A stretch of 64,000 bases of DNA from Rhodospirillales bacterium (GCA_019455065.1 JACFNC010000003.1:248001-312000); one strand, 5' to 3'; shown: positions 43,541-52,637, numbered from the stretch's first letter. Translations and numbers: made by a program. The notes: a model not told the origin generated them from the letters alone.

Positions 43541-44745
43541 AACTGGCGGACGGCAGCCACCTAACCTATTGCTCCAATATTCACGCCGGCGAGACGTGGC
43601 CCGAGTTGCGTGATGCGCTGGTTGCCGTCGTGCCCGAGATCAAAGCGCGCGTCTGTCCGGACGCCCCGTTCGGCATGGGCCTGCGCATCTCGAAATCCTG
43701 CCTCGACGCGTTGAGGACTGAAGCCGCCTTGACCGAGTTGCGCGAACTATTGGCATCGCGGGGCTTGTACGTCTTCACGATCAACGGTTTTCCCTACGGA
43801 GCGTTCCATGGGCGGCGCGTAAAGGAGGAGGTCTATCGTCCGGATTGGCTAACCCCTGAGCGGCTGGACTATACCTGCGGCCTCGCCGACATGTTGGTCG
43901 CGCTCCTTCCTGACGAGGAGGAACTCGAAGGGAGCATAAGCACCGTACCGTGCGGCGAGCGAATTGCCATTCGGGGCGGAGAGGATCGGGCCGCCGAACT
44001 GCTCCTTCGGCTGATCGCCCACCTCGCGGCCTTGCGGCAAGCGACGGGTCGCACCGTTGCCGTGGGACTCGAGCCCGAGCCGGGGTGCCACCTCGAAACC
44101 ACGGCCGAACTGGTCACCTTCTTCGAGGAATGGCTCTTCTCGCGTCGGGCGCTCGCCCGTCTCGCTTGGATGACCGGCCTTGCCCCCGGGCAAGCCGAGG
44201 AGGCGGTGCGGCGTCATGCGGGAATGTGTCTCGACCTCTGTCATGCCGCCGTACAAAGGGAAAATCCGAAGGATGCGTGTGAAGCGCCGCTTCGGGCCGG
44301 AATTCGCATCGTCAAACTGCAAGTCACGGCCGGGCTGGTGGCGCGGGGCGACGTGATGCGACTTCGATGCGCGTTCGAGCCTCTGCGTGACGAGGTCTAC
44401 CTGCACCAGGTGACCGAGCTGGGGCCGGCAGGCCGGCGCGCCTTCCTCGACCTGCCGGAAGCACTAATCGCCGCCGAAAACGCCCCCGGCGATCGCGAAT
44501 GGCGCGTTCACTATCACGTCCCGGTGTTCGCAAAGGAATTCGGCGCGCTTGCATCGACCAGCGATTTCGCCGCGACCGTGCTTGCGGCGCAGCGGCACAG
44601 CGCCTTGTCACAGCATCTGGAGGTGGAGACCTATACTTGGTCGGTGTTGCCCGAGCCCCAGCGTGGCGGTTTGGTCGACGTGGTCGCGCGGGAACTCGCC
44701 TGGGTGAAGGAGCAACTTGGCCATGACTCCGGCGGCCGCGCTTAA
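43537..44745 (+). CDS. eboE: EboE: TIM-barrel metabolite-traffic protein
   Basis: 402 residues; the start overlaps eboD (ATGA). The N-terminus LTYCSNIHAGETWPEL and the barrel strands LYVFTINGFPYGAFHG, VGLEPEPGCHLET and GMCLDLCHAAV are the EboE pattern, a xylose-isomerase-like barrel with potential metal residues Glu, His and Asp. It has no signal peptide. Its role in the ebo pathway is unknown; the fold suggests an isomerase or epimerase. Confidence 0.88.
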   Translation: MKLADGSHLTYCSNIHAGETWPELRDALVAVVPEIKARVCPDAPFGMGLRISKSCLDALRTEAALTELRELLASRGLYVFTINGFPYGAFHGRRVKEEVYRPDWLTPERLDYTCGLADMLVALLPDEEELEGSISTVPCGERIAIRGGEDRAAELLLRLIAHLAALRQATGRTVAVGLEPEPGCHLETTAELVTFFEEWLFSRRALARLAWMTGLAPGQAEEAVRRHAGMCLDLCHAAVQRENPKDACEAPLRAGIRIVKLQVTAGLVARGDVMRLRCAFEPLRDEVYLHQVTELGPAGRRAFLDLPEALIAAENAPGDREWRVHYHVPVFAKEFGALASTSDFAATVLAAQRHSALSQHLEVETYTWSVLPEPQRGGLVDVVARELAWVKEQLGHDSGGRA

Positions 44746-45586
44746 ATTGGGGCGGGTGTCCAACCTGCCGACCGTTTGGTCCAACGTCTTGGCCGGTGCG
44801 GTGCTCGCGGCAGGGGCCGTGGACGTCCTGGTCGCCTTTTGGCTGATGGCCGGGCTTTCGTTGCTCTATGTCGCCGGGATGTATCTCAATGACGCGTTCG
44901 ACCACCGGATCGACGCGATTGAACGGCCGGAGCGGCCAATTCCCTCCGGACAGGCGAGCCTGCCGACGGTGTTCGCGGCGGGTTTCGGGCTGCTGGCGGT
45001 CGGGCTGGGACTGCTCGCCTGGGTGGGCCAGACCACCATCGGCGGCTGGAAGGTGACAGCCAGCGGTGCGGCGCTGGCGGTTGCCGTCCTCGTCTATGAC
45101 TGGCACCACAAGAACAACGCCTGGAGCCCGGTGGTGATGGCCGTGTGTCGGGTGCTGGTCTACGTGACGGCCGGGTTCGCGGTGGCCGCCGTGCTGCCGG
45201 TGAGGCTGGTCGCCGGCGCCGCCGCGCTGTTCTGCTATCTGATCGGATTGACCTATGCGGCGCGGTTCGAGGCGGCCGGCGCAGTCGGTCGGCCATGGCC
45301 GTTGCTCCTGCTTGCCGTGCCGCTGGCCTACGGTATCGGCGCGTCTCTCGACAATCCGCTGGGCTTGGCGGTGCACATCTTCTTCATCGCCTGGGTTCTG
45401 CGGTCGGTCCTCATACTTCGAACGGGCGGCACACACGTGTCGTCAGGAGTGGCCGCCCTGATCGCCGGAATCAGCCTGCTCGATGCCTCGATGATCGCGT
45501 CCGCGGGAGAGACGTCGCTGGCCATACTGGCGATCGGTTGTTTTCTGGCCACGATCGCCCTTCAGCGGCGCGTTCCGGCAACCTAG
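44723..45586 (+). CDS. eboC: EboC: UbiA-family prenyltransferase-like membrane protein
   Basis: 287 residues from the ATG at 44723, overlapping eboE; a TTG at 44717 is possible. Eight or nine membrane helices. The UbiA motif N-D-x-x-D is present as YLNDAFDHRIDAIERPERPIP. The N-terminus KLGRVSNLPTVWSNVLAGA is the usual substrate-binding helix. UbiA enzymes attach prenyl chains to small acceptors in the membrane. In the ebo context the acceptor may be the EboD product. Confidence 0.88.
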   Translation: MTPAAALKLGRVSNLPTVWSNVLAGAVLAAGAVDVLVAFWLMAGLSLLYVAGMYLNDAFDHRIDAIERPERPIPSGQASLPTVFAAGFGLLAVGLGLLAWVGQTTIGGWKVTASGAALAVAVLVYDWHHKNNAWSPVVMAVCRVLVYVTAGFAVAAVLPVRLVAGAAALFCYLIGLTYAARFEAAGAVGRPWPLLLLAVPLAYGIGASLDNPLGLAVHIFFIAWVLRSVLILRTGGTHVSSGVAALIAGISLLDASMIASAGETSLAILAIGCFLATIALQRRVPAT

Positions 45587-45595
45587 GTGGTGAAC

Positions 45596-46450
45596 ATGGT
45601 CGAAATCCGTCCGTCCTCCATCGCCGCGATACTCGAGGGCTGGGTCGTCCGCCAGGTCCCCGCCGACGCCGGAACGTGGCTGGCGCAAACGCGGCGCCGC
45701 CTTGCCGCGACCGCGACCGACAGGGATCTGTTCCTGGCGATGGCCCTGGTGCCGCGAAAGACAGGACGTTTCCGACTCCAGCTTTCCGCAGAGGAGGTCG
45801 AGCATGCTCGGTCGCTTGTAGCAGGATGGCGGCCGGATCTGCTCAGTACGGACGAGGCCGCCCGCTTGAGTCTGCTGCTCGCCGCCGAAGGCGGCGCGCT
45901 GGCTGACCGCCTGGATCGTTTGTGCACCGCGGCGGACGTTGGCGAACTGGTGGCCTATTATCGCGGCCTGCCGCTCTATCCCGAGCCGGTGCGTCATCTA
46001 CGGCGGGCAGAGGAGGGAGTCCGGAGCAACATGCGCAGCGTGTTCGAGGCGGTGGCGCACCGAAATCCTTATCCCGCAGCCCATTTTCCCGAGAGCGCCT
46101 GGAATCAGATGGTGCTCAAGGCGATTTTCATCGGGTCGTCCCTCGATGCGATCGAAGGTCTCGACGATCGGTGCAATCCGGCACTGACGCGGATGCTGTG
46201 CGACTACGCGCACGAGCGGTGGGCCGCAAGGCGACCGGTCAGCCTCGAATTGTGGCGCTGTGTCGGCCCCTTTGCCGACGATCTCGCGCTTGGCGACATC
46301 GAAAGGCTGATTCGTCAGGGCGGGGAGCTTGGCCTTCAAGCCGCGGCGCTGGCCCTTGCCGGTTGTCCGCATCCGCGGGCGGAGGAACTGTGGCACACCT
46401 TGCCCACAAACGCCCGGCAAGGGTCCTGGGCCGAGCTTGCCGGCCGGTGA
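45596..46450 (+). CDS. eboA: EboA-family metabolite-traffic protein
   Basis: 284 residues from the ATG at 45596 with AGGTGG 5 bases upstream; GTG codons at 45587 and 45590 are alternatives. Predicted all alpha. The EboA family blocks are GELVAYYRGLPLYPEP, RSNMRSVFEAVAHRNPYPA and FPESAWNQMVLKAIFIGS. There is no known enzymatic motif. It follows eboC after about 9 bases and precedes eboB, the classical neighbourhood. Confidence 0.87.
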   Translation: MVEIRPSSIAAILEGWVVRQVPADAGTWLAQTRRRLAATATDRDLFLAMALVPRKTGRFRLQLSAEEVEHARSLVAGWRPDLLSTDEAARLSLLLAAEGGALADRLDRLCTAADVGELVAYYRGLPLYPEPVRHLRRAEEGVRSNMRSVFEAVAHRNPYPAAHFPESAWNQMVLKAIFIGSSLDAIEGLDDRCNPALTRMLCDYAHERWAARRPVSLELWRCVGPFADDLALGDIERLIRQGGELGLQAAALALAGCPHPRAEELWHTLPTNARQGSWAELAGR

Positions 46451-46462
46451 GGAGATGGAAGA

Positions 46463-47368
46463 ATGAAGTTCATCGATCCCCACATCCATATGATTTCGCG
46501 CACCACGGACGATTATGAGGCGATGCGCGAAGCGGGCATCGTCGCCGTCATCGAGCCTGCCTTCTGGGTCGGGCAGCCGCGCACCAGCCTGGGCACGTTC
46601 CAGGACTATTTCAGCACCATCGTCGGCTGGGAGAGATTCCGCGCCGCACAGTTCGGTATCCGCCACTATTGCGCAATCGGGCTCAACCCGAAGGAAGCCA
46701 ATAACGAGCCGCTCGCCGAGCAGGTGATGGACCTGCTGCCAATCTATGCCTGCAAGGAAGGCGTGGTCGCGATCGGTGAGATCGGGTTCGACGACATGAC
46801 GGCGGTGGAGGAGAGGAGCTTCCGCGCCCAGCTCGAACTGGCGAAACAACTCGATATGCTGGTCCTGATCCACACCCCGCATCGCAACAAGAAGGCGGGC
46901 ACGACCCGCAGCCTCGAGATCTGCGAGGAGCACGGCCTGGATCCCCGGCGGGTCATTGTGGACCACAACAACGAGGAAACGGTCCGGGATACCTTGGATC
47001 GAGGTTTCTGGGCCGCCTTCACCATCTATCCGCGGACGAAGATGGGCAACGAGAGGATGGTCGAGGTCGTTCGCCGGTACGGCAGTCGCGGCATCATCGT
47101 GGACAGCTCGGCGGACTGGGGTGCAAGCGACCCGTTGGCGGTGCCAAAGACCGCCCGTCTCATGCTGGCTCGCGGCATTCCGGACGACGACGTGCGGGCC
47201 GTCACCTATGGCAATGCGCTGGCCGCCTACGGGCAGAGCGGCCGAATGCTGGAAAGCGACTGGTTGGACCCGTTGCCGGTCGACCAGCGGCAGCTCTATC
47301 TCGGGAATTCGGTTCTAAGGGGACAGGAGCCGCAGGTGGGATCCGCTGACAGCGCGATCATCGAATAG
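46463..47368 (+). CDS. eboB: EboB: TatD-like metal-dependent hydrolase
   Basis: 301 residues. Metal ligands of the amidohydrolase fold: DPHIH at the N-terminus, AIGEIGFDD, LIHTPHR, IVDHNNEE and DSSADWG. It resembles TatD deoxyribonucleases but belongs to the branch found in ebo clusters. AGGAGAT lies just upstream. It is the last plus-strand ebo gene and ends 3 bases from the convergent idi gene. Confidence 0.88.
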   Translation: MKFIDPHIHMISRTTDDYEAMREAGIVAVIEPAFWVGQPRTSLGTFQDYFSTIVGWERFRAAQFGIRHYCAIGLNPKEANNEPLAEQVMDLLPIYACKEGVVAIGEIGFDDMTAVEERSFRAQLELAKQLDMLVLIHTPHRNKKAGTTRSLEICEEHGLDPRRVIVDHNNEETVRDTLDRGFWAAFTIYPRTKMGNERMVEVVRRYGSRGIIVDSSADWGASDPLAVPKTARLMLARGIPDDDVRAVTYGNALAAYGQSGRMLESDWLDPLPVDQRQLYLGNSVLRGQEPQVGSADSAIIE

Positions 47369-47371
47369 AAT

Positions 47372-47893
47372 TCAAAGATCGTAGATGCGCGCGCCGAAGT
47401 GCCCGAGGTAGAGCCGGAACCATGGAGCGAAGCCGTCCTCCGCCCTTTTCAACTCGTCGAACAGCCGGCCGGCGCTCAACCATCGCCACTCCGCCACTTC
47501 CTCGGGATCGGGGGTGAGGGAACCATCGAAGATGCCAGCGAACAGATGGACCACCTCGTCCTCGACGAGGCCGTTTCCCACCTCGGCGCGGTAGGAAAAC
47601 ATGCCCACGCCGCGAAGCTCGCAGGTCACCCCCAGTTCCTCGGGGAGCCGGCGGAGCGCCGCCTCATGCGGGGGCTCGTCGGGCAAGGGATGGCTGCAGC
47701 AGGCGTTCGCCCACAGGCCGCCGGAATGGTATTTCCCCAGCGCCCGGCGTTGCACCAGCAATTCGCCGGCCCCGTTCACGAGGAACACGGACAGGGCCCG
47801 GTGCCGCAGGCCGAGGCGATGCGCCTCCTGCTTCCCGGCTATGCCGGTAGGCCGGTCTTCCGCATCAACCAGGAGGACCTGCGACCGCACCAT
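47372..47893 (-). CDS. idi: isopentenyl-diphosphate delta-isomerase (type 1)
   Basis: 173 residues from the ATG at 47893 (a GTG lies 3 bases upstream). The Nudix-like fold shows LWANACCSHPLPDE with the catalytic Cys, and RRLPEELGV with the metal-binding glutamates. EDEVVHLFAG is also conserved. It interconverts IPP and DMAPP. Its location against ebo genes that include a UbiA prenyltransferase suggests supply of prenyl donors. It overlaps the end of the cytochrome gene by 29 bases. Confidence 0.92.
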   Translation of the reverse strand: MVRSQVLLVDAEDRPTGIAGKQEAHRLGLRHRALSVFLVNGAGELLVQRRALGKYHSGGLWANACCSHPLPDEPPHEAALRRLPEELGVTCELRGVGMFSYRAEVGNGLVEDEVVHLFAGIFDGSLTPDPEEVAEWRWLSAGRLFDELKRAEDGFAPWFRLYLGHFGARIYDL

Positions 47894-48359
47894 CACTCTT
47901 CCCTGCCTTGGATCGTAGCTCGTGAATATAGGCGATCACCCGCAGCATCTGATCTTGCGTTAGGCGGTTTGCGAACGACTGCATGGCGCCGGCCCCGCCC
48001 TCGTGAATGATCTCGAACTTGCCGACGTCGGTGTTGGTGCGGGCGCGATTGTACTGGTCGTCGAGAAAGCTGGGCCCGATCCGGCCCGACCCGTCGGGCA
48101 TGTGGCAGGCCTGGCACCATTCCTGATAGATCTGCCGACCCTCCGCGACCGCCCCTTCGTCGCCGACGTACGGGTTCTCGCCCGTCTCGTGGAAGTGTAC
48201 GACCGCCTCGGTCCGTTTGTCACCCTCGGGCAGCGGAATTTCGACGGGCTTGTTGTCGAGGGGGTGGCGGAAGGTGACCTCCTGCCCCGGCGCGGGGGCG
48301 GCGAAGGTGGCAATGAACGTCGCTGCGGCGATGGCCGCCGGCCTTCGGCTGGATGGCAT
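47865..48359 (-). CDS. cytochrome cL-like protein
   Basis: 164 residues from the ATG at 48359, with a signal peptide; an ATG at 48386 is possible. One haem site CQACHMPDGSGRIGPSF. The surrounding pattern, ending in TNTDVGKFEIIHEGGAGAMQ and LRVIAYIHEL, matches MxaG/XoxG, the electron acceptors of PQQ alcohol dehydrogenases. Here the gene follows a PQQ sugar dehydrogenase, so it likely takes electrons from that enzyme. Confidence 0.8.
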   Translation of the reverse strand: MPSSRRPAAIAAATFIATFAAPAPGQEVTFRHPLDNKPVEIPLPEGDKRTEAVVHFHETGENPYVGDEGAVAEGRQIYQEWCQACHMPDGSGRIGPSFLDDQYNRARTNTDVGKFEIIHEGGAGAMQSFANRLTQDQMLRVIAYIHELRSKAGKSDGAVAGPPG

Positions 48360-48424
48360 CGAGCCTACCTTGGTGTTTGGTGGCATGCGGCTCGGGGGAG
48401 CCGCATGCCCGTTAACACCGCCGG

Positions 48425-49840
48425 CTATTCGACGGTTCGCGCGACTTCCGCGCCCTGCGGAACCTGGTCCCGCGGGACGATGCGCCACAAGGACCCGGGC
48501 GGATTCTGCAAGGGTCCGCGGTCGGAAAGATAGAAGCACTCGCAGTTGACCGCGAGCACGGTGCCGTCCTCGGCCAGCCCGCCCGAGGTGAATTGTAGAT
48601 TGGTCTGCATCATTTCCTGGAGTTGCCATTTCTGGCCGTTCCAGGCGACCCCCCAGACCCGGCCGGAACACCAGTCGCCAGCCAGGAACACGCCCTTCAT
48701 CCCCTGGTAGTTGGCGACCCCGAAGCCCTGGACGGAACAGCCCCAGCCGTCCTTCAGCGGCTGTGCCCCCGGATACGGGACCTCATGGGGATATTCGGCG
48801 ACGGGGAGCACGCCAACGATGGGGCACTTGTCGTCCGGCCCGGTCATGGGGTGGCACTTGGTGCCCATGTTCCGGTCCCAGCCATAGTTTTCCCCGCCTT
48901 GGCTCTTGGCCGGTTGCCAGTCGATCTCTTCCAGGTGATTCTGGCCGACGTCGGCGATGAAGAGATCACCCGTTTCCTGGTTGAACGCCATGGAATAGGG
49001 GTTGCGTAGGCCGTAGGCCCAGATTTCCTTCTTGGCGTGTGTCTCCAGCTTGGCGAAGTCCGCCTCGCTGATGCCGAACAGCACCATCAGCCGCTCCTTC
49101 GACGCGTTGTTGAAGGGATTGTCCGGCGGGATGCGGTAGGGCCGCGGGTCGTCCTCGGGGACATTCACGTCGACGCGAAGAACCTTGCCGAGCCAGGTGC
49201 TCAAATCCTGCCCGGCATCGAGGGGGTCGCCCTCCCAGCCGCCGTCGCCGCTGCCGATGTAGAGGTAGCCGTCCTTGGGGCCGAAATGCATGCCGCCGCC
49301 GTTGTGGTTGTACCAGGGCTGGTCGATCCGCATGATCACCTTGGCCGTCTGGTTGGCGCGCTCGGCGGTCACCACGTCGGGGTTCTTCGGATCCACGGTG
49401 AAGCGGACGATCATTCCGTCGCCGTTAAAGGGCAGCGAGGCGTAATGCACGAAGAAATGGCCGTTCTGCTTGAATTCGGGGTGGAACGCGACCGCGTAGA
49501 GGCCTTGTTCGACAAATCCGGTCTGGACCTCGCTGCCTAGTGGGTTCAGCTTGGTCAGGTCGAGGAACGGCTCCTTCTGGAGATTGCCATCCTTGGTCAC
49601 CACCCGGATCCGCCCCACCCGCTCGACGACGAAAATGCGCCCGCTGCCGTCTCCCGCATTCGCCACGCCGACCGGATCGTTGAATCCCCCGGCCATCTTC
49701 ACCAAAGCCAGTTGCGGGGCGCCTTCGATCTTGCCGCCCGGGCGGGCCACCTGATCTGGCGTTTGTGGCACGCTTTGCGCCAGGGCGGGGAATCCGGCCA
49801 GCAGAACCGCCAATCCGGCGGCCGTCCAGATCGTCTTCAT
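48425..49840 (-). CDS. PQQ-dependent aldose/sorbosone-type dehydrogenase, periplasmic
   Basis: 471 residues with a signal peptide (AGFPALAQS). The soluble glucose/sorbosone dehydrogenase propeller is clear: AFHPEFKQNGHFFVHY, the catalytic region WYNHNGGGMHFGP, IGSGDGGWEGDPLDAGQD, WAYGLRNPYSM and IADVGQN. These enzymes oxidise sugars or polyols with PQQ in the periplasm. The cytochrome cL-like gene lies 65 bases downstream. Four Cys near the C-terminus may form disulfides. No PQQ synthesis genes are in the window. Confidence 0.9.
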   Translation of the reverse strand: MKTIWTAAGLAVLLAGFPALAQSVPQTPDQVARPGGKIEGAPQLALVKMAGGFNDPVGVANAGDGSGRIFVVERVGRIRVVTKDGNLQKEPFLDLTKLNPLGSEVQTGFVEQGLYAVAFHPEFKQNGHFFVHYASLPFNGDGMIVRFTVDPKNPDVVTAERANQTAKVIMRIDQPWYNHNGGGMHFGPKDGYLYIGSGDGGWEGDPLDAGQDLSTWLGKVLRVDVNVPEDDPRPYRIPPDNPFNNASKERLMVLFGISEADFAKLETHAKKEIWAYGLRNPYSMAFNQETGDLFIADVGQNHLEEIDWQPAKSQGGENYGWDRNMGTKCHPMTGPDDKCPIVGVLPVAEYPHEVPYPGAQPLKDGWGCSVQGFGVANYQGMKGVFLAGDWCSGRVWGVAWNGQKWQLQEMMQTNLQFTSGGLAEDGTVLAVNCECFYLSDRGPLQNPPGSLWRIVPRDQVPQGAEVARTVE

Positions 49841-50053
49841 GGTGCTACTCCCTTTGTGTCTTTCTCCTGCCTGCGTGTAAACGAATTGAAACGAAAGGAA
49901 GAAAAGGCTCTAAATCGATGCGTCGCTACGGAGCTGAGTTCCATCAATGTGATGTGTCTTTCAATCCGGTTTGGACAATCATGAATAATAGGTAACGGAC
50001 AGACATTACTATTGCCGTCCGCTATCATTTTGGATGGGCGGTCTGGAAACTTT

Positions 50054-50080
50054 CGTATTCCTGGTCAGGTCTGGAATACG
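50054..50080 (-). terminator. inverted repeat over the eboF stop codon
   Basis: On the minus strand CGTATTCC and GGAATACG form an 8-base stem around an 11-base loop that contains the TGA of eboF. AAAGTTT follows. It could be a compact terminator. Confidence 0.4.
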
Positions 50081-51441
50081 TGATCGAGGATCAATTGCTT
50101 GATCATCGTCGCTGGCACCGGCCCTGCGGCAAGGAGGTCGGGGCAAGAGGTGATCAGAAGAGGCCCCATTTCAGGGCGGTCGACGGGACGACCGTGCGAG
50201 CCCTTTACCAATCGGGCATCGAGCGGCACCACGTCGAGCAAGCTGCGAAAGCCCAGGGCTCGTTTAGCGAGCCGCCAACCGACCGAAAGCTTCGGCCAGC
50301 GCAGTGCGGGATCCAAGAACAGTTCGACGGGATCGAACCCTGGTTTGCGATGTATTTCGACCGTTCGAGCGAAGTCGGGCGCCCGGTCATCGTCGAGCCA
50401 GTGGTAATAGGTGAACCACGCGTCGGTCCGCGCGACGGCGATCAAGTCGCCGGACCGGGGATGGTCCAGCCCCGCTGCGGCCTTGCCCTCCCAGTCGAGC
50501 ACCGTCTCGACGCCGTCCATCGCTGCGATGAGAGCCCTAACCTCGTCCTGCCGATCCTTCCTGTTTACGTAGATATGGGCCACTTGGTGGTCGCTGACGG
50601 CGAAGGCGGCGGAGGCGCCGGGGTCGAGCTGCTCCCGACCCATTTCCTCTCGGACGGCGAGCAGCCTGGCCTTGCGCAAGGCTCGGTTGACATGGATGGG
50701 TAGGCTCACCTCGGTGATGCCGTATTCGGAAACGACTATTACCGCTGTCCCGTCGCGTTCGGCATCGGCGATCAGGTCGCCGACCACGGCATCGATGTCC
50801 GAAAGGTCTTTGATGATGGAGGGATGGGCGGGCCCATGCCGCTGCAGCCCATAGTCGAGATGCGGCAGGTACACGAGGGTGACGGTGGGCGCCCGGGTCC
50901 GTCGCACATGCTTCGTCGCGTCCGCTATCCACCGGCTGCTGGATATGTCTGTCGCCGGACCCCAGAAGGTGAAAAGCGGAAACCGGCCGAACTTTCGCGT
51001 CAGCTCGTCCCGCAGTTCAGCGGGGTTCGCGTAGCAGTCGGGGATCTTGCGGCCGTCCGCAGGATACATCGGGCGCGGCGTCACTCCGATATCGGCGCCC
51101 GAGTACATGTTGTACCACCAGAACATGTTGGCGCAGGTAAAGGCGGGATCCCGGCGTCGCCCGGCATCCCACAACTTGTCGCCGGCCACCAGATGGTTGG
51201 ACTGCCGCCAAAAAAAGATCTCCGACAGGTCGCGGAAAAACCAGCCATTGCCTACGATGCCGTGCCGGCTGGGCAGTTCGCCCGTGAGAAAAGTGCTTTG
51301 TACCGGGCAGGTTACCGCGGGCAGGATCGTTCGCAACGGACGCATGCCTCCGGCTGCCGCAAGCCGCGAGAGGTTGGGTGTGGCCTCTCCGATCATTCCC
51401 GGCGTCAAGCCCACGACATTCAGGACTATGGTCGGTCGCAT
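50065..51441 (-). CDS. eboF: EboF-like type I phosphodiesterase/nucleotide pyrophosphatase
   Basis: 458 residues from the ATG at 51441, with AGGGA about 9 bases upstream; an ATG at 51465 is possible. Alkaline-phosphatase superfamily: the nucleophile Thr lies in PAVTCPVQSTFLTGELPSRH, followed by GIVGNGW. Metal residues are in YLPHLDYGLQRHG, VVSEYGIT and SDHQVAHIY. No obvious signal peptide precedes it, so the location is uncertain. In other bacteria eboF belongs to the ebo cluster; here it is separated by five kilobases and on the opposite strand. Confidence 0.82.
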   Translation of the reverse strand: MRPTIVLNVVGLTPGMIGEATPNLSRLAAAGGMRPLRTILPAVTCPVQSTFLTGELPSRHGIVGNGWFFRDLSEIFFWRQSNHLVAGDKLWDAGRRRDPAFTCANMFWWYNMYSGADIGVTPRPMYPADGRKIPDCYANPAELRDELTRKFGRFPLFTFWGPATDISSSRWIADATKHVRRTRAPTVTLVYLPHLDYGLQRHGPAHPSIIKDLSDIDAVVGDLIADAERDGTAVIVVSEYGITEVSLPIHVNRALRKARLLAVREEMGREQLDPGASAAFAVSDHQVAHIYVNRKDRQDEVRALIAAMDGVETVLDWEGKAAAGLDHPRSGDLIAVARTDAWFTYYHWLDDDRAPDFARTVEIHRKPGFDPVELFLDPALRWPKLSVGWRLAKRALGFRSLLDVVPLDARLVKGSHGRPVDRPEMGPLLITSCPDLLAAGPVPATMIKQLILDHVFQT

Positions 51442-51528
51442 TCCGGCAATTCCCTGGGATCGCATAGAGGTTTGCCGGCGTCGCCCGCGAACGCAATTCG
51501 GCGAGGGCGGTAATCCTTTTGCCGACGG

Positions 51529-52119
51529 TCATCCGGTGAGGCAGAATCGGCGGTGCGACCGGCGGCCGAGAACCGAAAGGCGGTCGAGGCTGCGGGCGAG
51601 GCCGTCGCGGGTGCGCCGTTGACCAGGGCTGTGGTCGCAAAGCCAGATGGCAAGAGTGCTGAGGAAAAGCGCCGTAAGGGCGATTTCTTCGACCTGACGT
51701 CGAAAACCGTTCTGCTCGAGCCTTGCCACGTCGCGTAGCCACTGAATCGTTCGTGAGAGATTGAAGATCATCGGACCCCAATGATGCGGGTGCAGGGGAT
51801 AGGCCTTGGCGGCGATGATCTCGCCGGTGACGCGCCTGTGGCCGGCCAAGGCGTCGAACCAGCGCATGAGAGCGACAAAGATTCGATCACGCGCCGGCAT
51901 CTCCGCGAAACCGTCTGGCGGTGTGAGCATGGCGTAGAGGCCACGCAGCAACCATGCGTTGGCGACGGCGTCGAGATCGCGGAACCGGTCGAGAACGTCG
52001 GTGAGCGGCACCCCCAGCCTGTCGGCCACGGCATGGAGCTTGACCTGCTGCCAGCCGACCTCTTCGGCCAAGTGAAGGGCGGTGTCGACGATCAGTCGGC
52101 TGGATAAATCCTCATTCAC
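51529..52119 (-). CDS. TetR-family regulator resembling COQ9
   Basis: 196 residues. The N-terminal helix-turn-helix (residues about 8-55: LIVDTALHLAEEVGWQQVKL, ADRLGVP, DVLDRFRD) is of TetR type. The C-terminal part, with HWGPMIFNLSRTIQWLRDVA and TLAIWLCDHSPG, looks like the lipid-binding COQ9 fold, which is itself a TetR relative acting in ubiquinone synthesis. It may therefore sense or bind an isoprenoid lipid. It overlaps phhB by 4 bases and precedes eboF by 87 bases. Confidence 0.7.
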   Translation of the reverse strand: MNEDLSSRLIVDTALHLAEEVGWQQVKLHAVADRLGVPLTDVLDRFRDLDAVANAWLLRGLYAMLTPPDGFAEMPARDRIFVALMRWFDALAGHRRVTGEIIAAKAYPLHPHHWGPMIFNLSRTIQWLRDVARLEQNGFRRQVEEIALTALFLSTLAIWLCDHSPGQRRTRDGLARSLDRLSVLGRRSHRRFCLTG

Positions 52120-52460
52120 GGAACGCCCCGGTCTGCGGCCAGGCGATCGAATCGAGCGGCCATGATGAAGTCATTGTCGTGCAACCCCTTGATCTTGTGC
52201 GTCTGCAAGGACACGGTGACATACCCCCAGCCGAAACAGATATCGGGATGATGGCCCTGGACCTCCGCCTCATCGCTCAAAGCGGCAACGAAACCAAAGG
52301 CGTCGCGGAAGTTCTTGAACTTGTATGTCCGCTTTAAAACAGTGCCCGCGGCGGTAACCTCCCAGTGCGGGATGTGGGCATGCCGGCGGGCGACCTCGTC
52401 CGGACCAAGCGGGGGGACATCGCCACGGCAGGGCTTGCAGATGTGGGAGATTTGATCCAT
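52116..52460 (-). CDS. phhB: pterin-4a-carbinolamine dehydratase
   Basis: 114 residues from the ATG at 52460. The catalytic block is EVQGHHPDICFGWGYVTVSL, followed by THKIKGLHDNDFIMAARFD. An N-terminal CKPCRGDVPPL with two Cys is common in bacterial members. It regenerates dihydropterin after aromatic amino acid hydroxylation. No hydroxylase gene is near. The stop overlaps the TetR start. Confidence 0.93.
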   Translation of the reverse strand: MDQISHICKPCRGDVPPLGPDEVARRHAHIPHWEVTAAGTVLKRTYKFKNFRDAFGFVAALSDEAEVQGHHPDICFGWGYVTVSLQTHKIKGLHDNDFIMAARFDRLAADRGVP

Positions 52461-52637
52461 GCGTCTTGCTCCGGTCGTTTGCCACAACTCAGGAGGTAGA
52501 AAGAGGAAAGGGGGCCATCAAGGGCGCAAGGACCCAGCGGGCGTACAGGCGACGTCCCGCAGGTGAGGGACCTGGATGTGCTTGTCTGTTTTCCACTCGT
52601 CACCACCTGAATGACGAAATTGGATCGCGAGGCAGGA

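Noticed and set aside
49841-50064. AT-richer gap between eboF and the PQQ dehydrogenase as a small-RNA locus
   Set aside because: It shows no clear promoter/terminator pair beyond the hairpin at the eboF end; it more likely holds the promoter of the dehydrogenase.
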